From Deltaproteobacteria bacterium RIFCSPLOWO2_02_56_12 (lineage in GTDB: Bacteria; Desulfobacterota; Binatia; UBA9968): a stretch of DNA of 12,046 nt. The notes below the pieces were generated by a model. It searched no databases, was not told where the DNA came from, and saw nothing but the letters and a program-made list of their open reading frames with translations. The stretch spans positions 1 through 12,046 of the forward strand of contig MGRY01000197.1 in NCBI GenBank assembly GCA_001799045.1. The letters are read 5' to 3'. Shown here piece after piece: positions 6,599 through 12,046 of this stretch (position 1 is the stretch's first letter; each line of letters starts with the position of its first letter). The position numbers were made by a program, and so were the translations under genes.

Positions 6599-7849
6599 TC
6601 ATTCTCCCAGGCAACCGACAGGCTTGATCTTCCCCTCAGGCAGCGTAAGAAATGTCGCCGGGCTGGGACCGCCCCCATCCCCGCGCAAGCTGGCCCCCTT
6701 CCCATCCTCCTCCACCCAAAAAAAAGGACCACGACGGCACATGTGGATGTCGGTAATTTTTCGCCATGGACGAAGCGCAATTTTCTTGAGCTCGCGAGAA
6801 CTGTTCTTTTCTATCCCAAGGAAAGCCGCATCGCGAAATTGGCCTTCCAACCACTCTTGCTGGCTGACCACCAGTTCCCTTTCGTCTGGGGACCAAGCGA
6901 AAGCGCTAAAGGCTGAACCCATCTTCTGAGCCCAAATAGTTTCCTCGCCCGTAGTTGGGTTCATCACGATAAGGACATTGCCGGGGGGCCGCCCCGGGTT
7001 TGGGGTATAATCTCGCGGCAAGGCATCGATCTTCGTAGCCAGATAAGCAAAAACATCTCCATCGGGCGAAAGGCGGGGGAGGCCTGCATACGAAGGCTCG
7101 GAAAGAACTCTCCGCAATCCGGAGCCATCAGGCTTCATAGCCCAGATGCCTTGACTTACCATACCGCGAAACGGCAAGAGACGCTGAAGATAGATTTCCC
7201 GGCTCCTGTTCGACCAGGCAAAGGGAACGGGAATCCCCTCCTCCGGACGACCTTCGGTACCCGACGCCATTAAAATATGGGTTTCCTGTTTCTCCAGGTC
7301 ACCAATTCCAATGCGCCAGAAATTGCGTCGGCTGTTGCTCCAGCGCAAATTGATCTCCGAATAGAAAAGCTGTGATCCGCTCGACGATAGCGCAAACCCC
7401 AGGATTGCGAACTCACTTGCCGGCTTGACGAGCTGGCGGACCTTGCGGCGCAAATTCAGGATCTCCACGTAGTTATTCGCGGGGTGAACGCCTTTACGCA
7501 CAAGATAGGCAATCGTATCTCCTGCGAAAGAGGCCACCAGCTCTCCTGTCTCCGCGGTCACGAGAGGGGTCTGCGTTCCCGTCGTGACATTGAATGCGAC
7601 CAGGCTTGTCGATCCCCAGCGGCTCAATGCCAGCACTATTCCTCTATCAGGAAGGGTAATATCAAAAACCCCTTCCTGATTCACAACCTTATCAGGAGCC
7701 GAACCGGATCCTTTTTCCCAAGAGGTCTTGGCGGGAGACAGCCCGGTTTCAGAAATAGCCTGATCGGGAGATTTGGAGCCTGGCGAGTTGCATCCAGGAA
7801 ACAAAGCCAAGAACACTAGAACCAAATGGCCAAGAAGCCTTTTCAGCAT
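6599..7849 (-). CDS. TolB/WD40-like beta-propeller lipoprotein within the bc operon
   Basis: This 416-residue protein starts with a short hydrophobic signal (GHLVLVFLALFPGC), so Cys20 is probably lipidated, although FPG-C is a poor lipobox. The rest shows repeated PD40/TolB-type blade motifs: FALSSSGSQLFYSE (152-165), FAWSNRSREIYLQ (210-222), LSPDGDVFAYLA (260-271) and FAWSPDERELVVSQ (317-330). These predict a periplasmic beta-propeller. No haem or metal motif is seen, so its job is more likely structural, docking or assembly than electron transfer. It lies between the Rieske and cytochrome b genes, starting 14 bases after the Rieske stop and ending just before the cytochrome b start, so it belongs to the same transcript. 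An AGGA three bases before the ATG is unusually close. Confidence 0.8.
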   Translation of the reverse strand: MLKRLLGHLVLVFLALFPGCNSPGSKSPDQAISETGLSPAKTSWEKGSGSAPDKVVNQEGVFDITLPDRGIVLALSRWGSTSLVAFNVTTGTQTPLVTAETGELVASFAGDTIAYLVRKGVHPANNYVEILNLRRKVRQLVKPASEFAILGFALSSSGSQLFYSEINLRWSNSRRNFWRIGIGDLEKQETHILMASGTEGRPEEGIPVPFAWSNRSREIYLQRLLPFRGMVSQGIWAMKPDGSGLRRVLSEPSYAGLPRLSPDGDVFAYLATKIDALPRDYTPNPGRPPGNVLIVMNPTTGEETIWAQKMGSAFSAFAWSPDERELVVSQQEWLEGQFRDAAFLGIEKNSSRELKKIALRPWRKITDIHMCRRGPFFWVEEDGKGASLRGDGGGPSPATFLTLPEGKIKPVGCLGE

Positions 7850-7863
7850 GCTTCCTGCGTTTT

Positions 7864-8316
7864 CTATACGGGATTGAAAAAAGTTCCCCTCGGAACCGAG
7901 TGCCTCGTGTCAACAACCAGTTGGCCGTCCAGGCTTTGGAAGATCTTGAAGCGGGGCAAAGGCTTCGGGGCAGGCCCGGCCAGTACCCGGCCACTGGAAT
8001 CAAACTTGCTTCCATGACAGGGGCATTGGTAGCCCCATTCGACTTTGCCGATAGTGCATCCAAGATGAGTGCACACAGCCGACATGGCGATAATTCCTTC
8101 CCGCATCGACACTACGAACAGCCGGTGGTCGGGAAGGAATATCTGGCTCCCCGGTGGAAAGCCCTCCGGCGTTCCAATACTGAACATCGTCGGCGGGCCA
8201 CTGGTCAAGTTGGGAATGAGTAGCCTCGTGAAGCCTAACCCCATGAGCCCGGCCTGCATTCCTGTACTGCTCCAGGCTAACCAGGTGAGAAACTCCCGCC
8301 GCAATAACTTTTTCAT
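7864..8316 (-). CDS. Rieske [2Fe-2S] protein of the bc-type complex
   Basis: This 150-residue high-potential Rieske protein takes one electron from quinol at the cytochrome b outer site and hands it to a cytochrome c. Cluster motifs are CTHLGC at 82-87 and CPCHGS at 98-103. They give ligands C82, H84, C98 and H101, plus the disulfide pair C87/C100. The N-terminus MKKLLRREFLTW followed by a hydrophobic stretch (about 13-35) is a Tat-like signal anchor, as expected for exported folded Rieske proteins. I chose ATG at 8316. The frame is open to 8376, but the added residues precede the natural basic/RR/hydrophobic signal, so the shorter form is better. It is the first secure gene of the leftward operon that continues with the propeller, cytochrome b and multihaem cytochromes. 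Confidence 0.93.
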   Translation of the reverse strand: MKKLLRREFLTWLAWSSTGMQAGLMGLGFTRLLIPNLTSGPPTMFSIGTPEGFPPGSQIFLPDHRLFVVSMREGIIAMSAVCTHLGCTIGKVEWGYQCPCHGSKFDSSGRVLAGPAPKPLPRFKIFQSLDGQLVVDTRHSVPRGTFFNPV

Positions 8317-8335
8317 GTTCCGCCCAACTACTCGC

Positions 8336-8497
8336 TTATTCCGGAGAAGGACTAACGCAAAGTCTATGCCATACACCGATGGGTATCGTTTGGCAAGTTT
8401 GGTGAAGCTGGCGAGGGATTACAGTTAAGTCGATGTTATGTCTTTCTAAAATTTGAGAAAGGGAAAAAGCGCTTTCCCATTTCCAAGAAAAGACCAT
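8336..8497 (-). CDS. Possible small DUF3343-like protein at the head of the bc operon
   Basis: This weak candidate encodes 53 residues from ATG at 8497; the frame is open further to a GTG at 8560. The peptide starts MVFSWKWESAFSLSQILE and continues with NIDLTVIPRQLHQTC. This resembles the DUF3343 pattern (a hydrophobic strand, an 'aekiLke.gi' helix, then a 'liPvPRelsssCG' loop), although the glycine after the cysteine is absent. DUF3343 proteins are TusA-like and proposed sulfur or selenium carriers. GGAG lies about 11 bases before the ATG. The stop is 19 bases before the Rieske start, same strand. Base composition is lower in GC than its neighbours, and the length is short, so it could be a decayed gene or a chance frame. 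Confidence 0.35.
   Translation of the reverse strand: MVFSWKWESAFSLSQILERHNIDLTVIPRQLHQTCQTIPIGVWHRLCVSPSPE
8461..8478. repeat. Near-perfect palindrome with two-base asymmetry
   Basis: GGGAAA at 8461-8466, AA at 8467-8468, then GCGCTTTCCC at 8469-8478: removing the AA leaves a perfect 16-base palindrome. It lies in the region between the divergent Rieske and membrane-protein operons and could be an operator or hairpin. It also lies inside the possible small ORF at 8336-8497, which weakens a purely regulatory reading. Confidence 0.25.
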
Positions 8498-8597
8498 TAG
8501 TGTATGAACTCCGGGCGCAGTCCGGTGGAATTGGACAAAATACTTTGATATGGTTTTCACTTTAGCTTGTCGCGACCATAATAGCTAGGCAACTTTG
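8498..8597. other. Intergenic region between divergent operons
   Basis: This, with 8317-8335, is what remains without a gene if the small ORF at 8336-8497 is real; if not, the gap is 8317-8597. It should hold the promoters for the leftward bc operon and the rightward ligase operon. I see no convincing sigma70 pair for either. A TTTTCA-17-CATAAT pair at 8554-8582 on the plus strand would start transcription inside the ribosome-binding site of the 8598 gene. Confidence 0.3.
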
Positions 8598-9119
8598 ATG
8601 CTGCTGACGTTAAGGCTCATTCACATCTTCTCCGCCGGAGTTCTGGTAGGTTCTGTCATCTTCAACTACTTCCTTTTGCGGCCCGCGCTCCGCCTGATTC
8701 CTCCGGCCCATGCCGTTGTCATCGCCCAAAGGGTCGGAACGCTCTTTACCTACACAGGGTGGAGCGCGTTAGTGCTCCTCTTCTTAAGCGGACTGACGCG
8801 TCTCTATCTGACCGGTGACTTGGGGATTCTAATTTCGCGCGAGCTTTTTATCCACGGTCATGGACGCTCGCTTGCCCTGATGGTACTGTCATGGCTCACC
8901 GCCGTCGTGAGCTCTTCCATCATGACCTTCACCCTGCGGCCCAGGCTCATGAGCAAGCTGCTCGTTGGTTCGAATCCTACTCTTGCGGATGTGGAGAAGC
9001 GGAGAACGACGCAAATGGAGTCCTCCGTCTGGTTGGACCGGCTCCAACTTCTCAATGTGATCACCTCGATATTGGCGATGATCGCCGGGGCTTCCATCAT
9101 CCACGGCGGACTGTTCTGA
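8598..9119 (+). CDS. Four-helix integral membrane protein, CopD/DUF2269-like
   Basis: This 173-residue protein has four predicted membrane segments, at about 4-32, 53-72, 91-113 and 150-170. The N-terminal LRLIHIFSAGVLVGSVIFNY, with a histidine in the first helix, is typical of small CopD-like or DUF2269-like membrane proteins, some of which are suspected of binding haem or copper. Further histidines occur in IHGHG (loop before helix 3) and at the C-terminus (IIHGG). I chose ATG at 8598 because AGG lies eight bases upstream; a TTG one codon earlier adds nothing. The stop is only seven bases before the next gene, so it is probably the first gene of the rightward operon of adenylate-forming proteins. 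It may be a membrane partner for them, but function is unknown. Confidence 0.8.
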   Translation: MLLTLRLIHIFSAGVLVGSVIFNYFLLRPALRLIPPAHAVVIAQRVGTLFTYTGWSALVLLFLSGLTRLYLTGDLGILISRELFIHGHGRSLALMVLSWLTAVVSSSIMTFTLRPRLMSKLLVGSNPTLADVEKRRTTQMESSVWLDRLQLLNVITSILAMIAGASIIHGGLF

Positions 9120-9126
9120 ACCGCCC

Positions 9127-10065
9127 ATGCGTCCGTTCAAGCAACTCCTCCGGTATGCCCTGGGCTCTCCTCTCTTGAAAAAGAAATTCGGCGGCCTGGC
9201 AACGGACATCGCCGGCTTCAAGGACTTCTCGGTGAAAATACCTCTGACGACACTAGAAGAATTGGTAGCGGAGAAAATGAGTAGCGGCGATCCCTATGCG
9301 TCAAGACTTTGTGAGAATGGCGCGGCGCTCGTTACACTCCAGCTTGAATACGACACCGAAACACGCCTTTATATAGCCCTGAGCCGGCAAGACCTTAAGA
9401 GATACGCTGAAGCCTTAAGACGATGCTGGTCCCTATTGGGTCTCGGAAAAGGAGACGGTGTGGCCATCTTCGACTACGGGACGAGCCCGGTCTCTTATCT
9501 TGCCTCCTCAGCTTTTACTCCCTACCTCAGCCAAGGCGCTGCCGATGCCTTGGGATGCTTGCCCATATGTAACGACGGCGTTGCCAACATGAGCCAGAGG
9601 GCGGTTGAGATTCTGAAATTCATGCGCCCGCAAGCCCTTTTCATCCGCAGCGACTGTCTTGAGCCGTTCTCGATAGAGTCTGAAAGACAGCTCGGCCGCC
9701 TATCAGGTTACACCCGTGCGTTAGTTGTTACCGAGAACGAGGGTTGTCTACCCAAAGCGGAACAAGATGCATACGAGAAAAGGCTGGGGCTGCCTGTATA
9801 CCGCCTGCTGCGAATTGACGCCGGGATGTTCCTTGCCATGGAGTGTCCGGAATGCCGCCTGTTTCATAGCTGGAAAGACCTTTATTATGTAGAGAGCGTC
9901 ACCCGGGCTGGCGATGATGTGGATGAGGGCGGACAAAATTACCTGGCGATTACCAATTGGTTCGCCAGGGTGTGCCCTGCGGTCCGCTATCTCAGTCAAG
10001 TGAAGGGGTCCGTGTATTCGGCTGGATGCCGCAGAGGGCCGGCAGATATCAGGATTGCCGCATGA
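9127..10065 (+). CDS. PaaK-like adenylate-forming protein lacking P-loop and C-terminal domain
   Basis: This 312-residue protein follows the phenylacetate-CoA ligase (PaaK) fold over its N-terminal domain: PLTTLEELV (39-47), a SRQDLKRYAEALRR helix (86-99), FDYGTS (115-120), AMECPECRLFHSWKDLYYVE (237-256) and NYLAITNWFARVCPAVRYLS (271-290). Catalytic features are altered. Where PaaK has SSGTTGxP it has LEYDTETR (73-80), with no intervening gap. The 'YG.sE' segment reads LRIDAG, and the aspartate of RYxxxD is lost (RYLSQV). The protein ends just after the usual Cys-rich turn (GCRRGP), so the lid domain is absent, compared with about 430 residues in PaaK. Its stop overlaps the next start (ATGA). 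It is probably a non-catalytic partner subunit of the following PaaK-like protein; a decayed duplicate is the alternative. Confidence 0.8.
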   Translation: MRPFKQLLRYALGSPLLKKKFGGLATDIAGFKDFSVKIPLTTLEELVAEKMSSGDPYASRLCENGAALVTLQLEYDTETRLYIALSRQDLKRYAEALRRCWSLLGLGKGDGVAIFDYGTSPVSYLASSAFTPYLSQGAADALGCLPICNDGVANMSQRAVEILKFMRPQALFIRSDCLEPFSIESERQLGRLSGYTRALVVTENEGCLPKAEQDAYEKRLGLPVYRLLRIDAGMFLAMECPECRLFHSWKDLYYVESVTRAGDDVDEGGQNYLAITNWFARVCPAVRYLSQVKGSVYSAGCRRGPADIRIAA

Positions 10066-11387
10066 GAAAAGAAGTGGAACAAGGCCGGCCGGACGGGAAA
10101 GACACCTGGCCCGAAGAGCGGCTGAGGGGGTTTCAGTTCCGCAAGATCAAGCGCGTACTGGGCCATGCTTACCAAGAGCTCCCCTTTTACCGACGACGCT
10201 TCGATGCGGCTCATCTTCACCCCGACTCGGTGAAAAGCTTCCATGACCTCGCGCGGGTGCCGACATTTACCAAAAAAGAAGTGCTCGACGAAATGAAGAA
10301 AAAGGGAACGTTCAGAACGGGAATGGAGACTTTTAACAGTGCGGATCAGGCTGTCCTGTGCATGACCTCGGGGACGCTGGGAACTTCTTTTCTCTACCTG
10401 CCTAAAAGGTGGCGCTCTCTTCGGGGAGACTCGCTCGCTCGGGCCTACTGGTGGGGCGGCCTGCGCGCCGGCATGCATATGCTCATGGCGGCTCCCGCGT
10501 GGCACAGCCTCGCGGTTCAGGAAAGCCGGGTTATAGAGCGTCTCGGGGCCACCTGTGTCATACCTTGGGGGACCTTCCTGCCGCGTTTTGCGGAAAATTT
10601 TTTGACTACGCTGGTGGATACAAGGCCCGATTTTGTCTCCATGTTTCTCCCTATGCTTTATGCGCTTCTGGCGGAGTGCCGGAGACGTAGGATGGAGGCG
10701 CGCCTGGCGTTCGACAGTGTCCAATATCTTCTAATAGTAGGCGCTCCCATGACCCCGCGCTCTCGAGAGCAGCTCAAGGAGGAGCTGGGCGTGCGCGACA
10801 TCTTTGAAGGGCTGGGCAACCCCGAGGGGCTTACGGCCATGGAGTGTTCCTTCCACCGCGGGCACCATATCTTTGCGGATTGCTGTTATGTGGAGATCGT
10901 TGATCCCAAGACCGGCGCGCTGCTCCCGGCAGGAAAAAGAGGCAACGTGGTTATTACCTCCCTGATTCCTTACGGCACTCTCTACCTTCGCTACGACAGC
11001 GAAGACCTGGGCGAAATCCTTCCCCATGCCTGCGAGTGCGGCAGGACATGGCCCCTAATGGAAGTCTACGACCGGCGAACGAACACCGTAGAAGTGGCGG
11101 GAAAAGAAATCGTTCCCTACGACGTCCGCTTATGCCTGGACGATTTTCCTGAGCTCATCGGTGTTCCCTTTGCCGTCGTTCGTGGAGAGAAAAGCGCGCC
11201 TTACCTGAAATTGCTGATTCAAAGACCCGCCACCGGCGACCCTTACGGATTGGGAGCCCGACTAAGGGCGCTGCTCAGGCAGAGATTGCAGATAGATGCC
11301 CGGGAAGAGTGGACCGAGGAACTGCCGGAGCGTTGGAAGGGAGTGGCCGTCATCGAAGAGAAAGACTGGGGGACACCTCGTGTCTAA
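10062..11387 (+). CDS. PaaK-like phenylacetate-CoA ligase family enzyme (likely catalytic)
   Basis: This 441-residue protein has the full PaaK-family length. It should activate a carboxylic acid with ATP, usually to an acyl-CoA, in the cytoplasm. Motifs in order: MTSGTLGTS P-loop (101-109), GLGNPEG at the 'YG.tE' site (250-256), VEIVDPKTGALLPAGKRGN (277-295), LRYDSEDLG with the RYxxxD aspartate (309-317), the CECGR turn (324-328), and a C-terminal lid with VAGKEIVPYD. The P-loop is slightly unusual: TSGTLG instead of TSGTTG, and no P two residues on. I chose ATG at 10062 because AGGA lies seven bases upstream and it overlaps the previous stop by four bases; the frame is open to 9957, but that part overlaps the previous gene. 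The stop overlaps the next start, so all three are coupled. The acid substrate is not predictable. Confidence 0.87.
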   Translation: MRKEVEQGRPDGKDTWPEERLRGFQFRKIKRVLGHAYQELPFYRRRFDAAHLHPDSVKSFHDLARVPTFTKKEVLDEMKKKGTFRTGMETFNSADQAVLCMTSGTLGTSFLYLPKRWRSLRGDSLARAYWWGGLRAGMHMLMAAPAWHSLAVQESRVIERLGATCVIPWGTFLPRFAENFLTTLVDTRPDFVSMFLPMLYALLAECRRRRMEARLAFDSVQYLLIVGAPMTPRSREQLKEELGVRDIFEGLGNPEGLTAMECSFHRGHHIFADCCYVEIVDPKTGALLPAGKRGNVVITSLIPYGTLYLRYDSEDLGEILPHACECGRTWPLMEVYDRRTNTVEVAGKEIVPYDVRLCLDDFPELIGVPFAVVRGEKSAPYLKLLIQRPATGDPYGLGARLRALLRQRLQIDAREEWTEELPERWKGVAVIEEKDWGTPRV

Positions 11388-12046
11388 GGGAGCAGTTGGA
11401 TTAACGGCAGGCTACTGGCCCGAAGATGTCTATCGCTACCTGGCGATTCCAGGAATCTCGCTGGACGAGGCCCTGATTACCCGGCCGGCCAAAAGAAATC
11501 CTGACCGACCCGCGCTGATCAGCCATAAGGGAACCGTCACGTACCGCGAACTTGCCGCAGAAATAGAGTCAATAATGAAGGGCCTCCTTTCTTATTCAGA
11601 AGGGAAATCAATCCGGCTGGCCCTTGCCGTAGAAGAACCCATCGACCTTGTAAAGCTCATATTCGCCGGACTCAGAGGACGATGCAGCCTTTTCTTTATG
11701 GACCCCGGGCTCCCGGAAGAGGAGATGAAGAGCCAGCTTGATCTATTTTGCCCGGACCTGGTCATTACTGACACTGCCCATCTCCGGCAAATGAAGTCGC
11801 TGCCGCAGAGCCTCCAGATTATTCCATTTCAGGATCTTCAAGGAAAAGGCGACGGCATTTCCGTGCCCAAGGGACGGCTGGATCTCCAGGCCCCTAGCAT
11901 TGCCCTCGCCATGGAAAACGGAAGTCTCGTTTATCACAGCCACAAATCACTTCTCGCCGGGGCCGTTTCCTGGAGCACCTTTGTGCCCTTGAAGGCGGAG
12001 GATCTGATGCTTTGCCTGCAGCCCCTGCACAAGTGGGAAGGTCTTT
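11380..12046 (+). CDS. Acyl-CoA-synthetase-like AMP-binding protein lacking the A3 P-loop (3' end beyond window)
   Basis: The first 222 residues of an ANL-superfamily protein are visible; it runs off the right edge. GTG at 11380 is preceded by GGGGG seven bases upstream and overlaps the previous gene's end by eight bases. The N-terminal pattern of class-I acyl-CoA synthetases is clear: LDEALITRPAKRNPDRPALI (28-47), TVTYRELAAEI (52-62), then a Rossmann-like half with LFFMDPGLPEEEMK and FCPDLVITD. At the expected A3 site, 'yTSGTTGxPKGVxhSH' is replaced by ALAMENGSLVYHSHKSLL (175-192). The flanks are kept, including HSHKSLLAGAVSW and LCLQPLHKWEGL, but the Ser/Thr/Gly-rich loop is gone. It may therefore be non-catalytic or bind nucleotide differently. 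The remaining motifs (A5-A10) are outside the window. Confidence 0.82.
   Translation, partial: MSKGAVGLTAGYWPEDVYRYLAIPGISLDEALITRPAKRNPDRPALISHKGTVTYRELAAEIESIMKGLLSYSEGKSIRLALAVEEPIDLVKLIFAGLRGRCSLFFMDPGLPEEEMKSQLDLFCPDLVITDTAHLRQMKSLPQSLQIIPFQDLQGKGDGISVPKGRLDLQAPSIALAMENGSLVYHSHKSLLAGAVSWSTFVPLKAEDLMLCLQPLHKWEGL

Noticed and set aside
6592..6780. Upstream extension of the cytochrome b frame
   Set aside because: It lies wholly within the beta-propeller gene apart from a few bases, and its translation is Arg/Cys/Trp-rich with no cytochrome b similarity. The start near 6591 fits the family length.
8554..8582. TTTTCA-17-CATAAT as promoter of the 8598 gene
   Set aside because: Transcription would start near 8589, removing the Shine-Dalgarno sequence; kept only as a remark.
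9957..10061. Upstream extension of the second ligase frame
   Set aside because: It overlaps the well-supported end of the preceding ligase-like gene; ATG at 10062 has a good Shine-Dalgarno and an ATGA junction.
10082..10089. GGCCGGCC octamer, also seen near 1163 and 11482
   Set aside because: All copies are within coding sequence of GC-rich genes, with no regular spacing or flanking similarity; chance occurrence is likely.
9990..10100. Frameshift that might have cut off the lid domain of the first PaaK-like protein
   Set aside because: No other frame after 10020 encodes PaaK lid-domain motifs; the next gene begins at once with a normal PaaK N-terminus.
9996..10724. Minus-strand 242-codon open frame
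   Set aside because: It is antisense to the PaaK-like ligase; its peptide is rich in Arg, His and Pro, as expected of a shadow frame in GC-rich DNA.

Overview
The window looks like chromosomal DNA of an uncultivated, moderately GC-rich Gram-negative-type bacterium with an anaerobic or facultative respiratory style. The evidence is a fused b6/subunit-IV-type cytochrome b, several multihaem c cytochromes, lipoprotein and Tat-like signals, a lone periplasmic binding protein and PaaK-type ligases. This combination is reminiscent of NC10/Rokubacteria, Tectomicrobia or deltaproteobacterial lineages. That placement is inference from gene style only; no taxonomic marker is present.

Region A (1-3471). 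A leftward operon encodes a split thiamine-pyrophosphate decarboxylase of the ComD/ComE (sulfopyruvate/phosphonopyruvate) type: alpha 2260-1760 and beta 1737-1129. It is followed by a bicupin protein that starts with GTG at 1075 and runs off the left edge. A divergent gene (2464-3471) encodes a secreted ABC-type solute-binding protein with no transporter partner in view. Together they look like a capture-and-catabolism module for a small organic acid, substrate unknown.

Region B (3499-8316, possibly from 8497). A leftward operon encodes a non-standard Rieske/cytochrome b complex. In order of transcription: possibly a small DUF3343-like ORF, a Tat-anchored Rieske protein, a TolB-like beta-propeller lipoprotein, a fused b6/IV cytochrome b, a membrane-anchored pentahaem cytochrome c and a dihaem cytochrome c lipoprotein. 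The two cytochromes c together carry seven CxxCH sites in place of a cytochrome c1 or f. This should be a quinol-oxidising complex passing electrons to a periplasmic or outer carrier. It converges on the solute-binding protein gene, with 27 bases between the stop codons.

Region C (8598-12046). A tightly packed rightward operon encodes a four-helix CopD-like membrane protein and three members of the adenylate-forming (ANL) superfamily. The first is a short PaaK-like protein without P-loop or C-terminal lid domain. The second is a PaaK-like ligase with the main motifs present. The third is an acyl-CoA-synthetase-like protein, cut by the right edge, in which the P-loop (A3) segment is missing. 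One plausible catalyst flanked by two apparently degenerate relatives is the most unusual arrangement in the window.

No rRNA, tRNA, CRISPR array, insertion sequence or phage gene was seen. Coding density is high, and the only stretch near 300 bases without a secure gene is 8317-8597.
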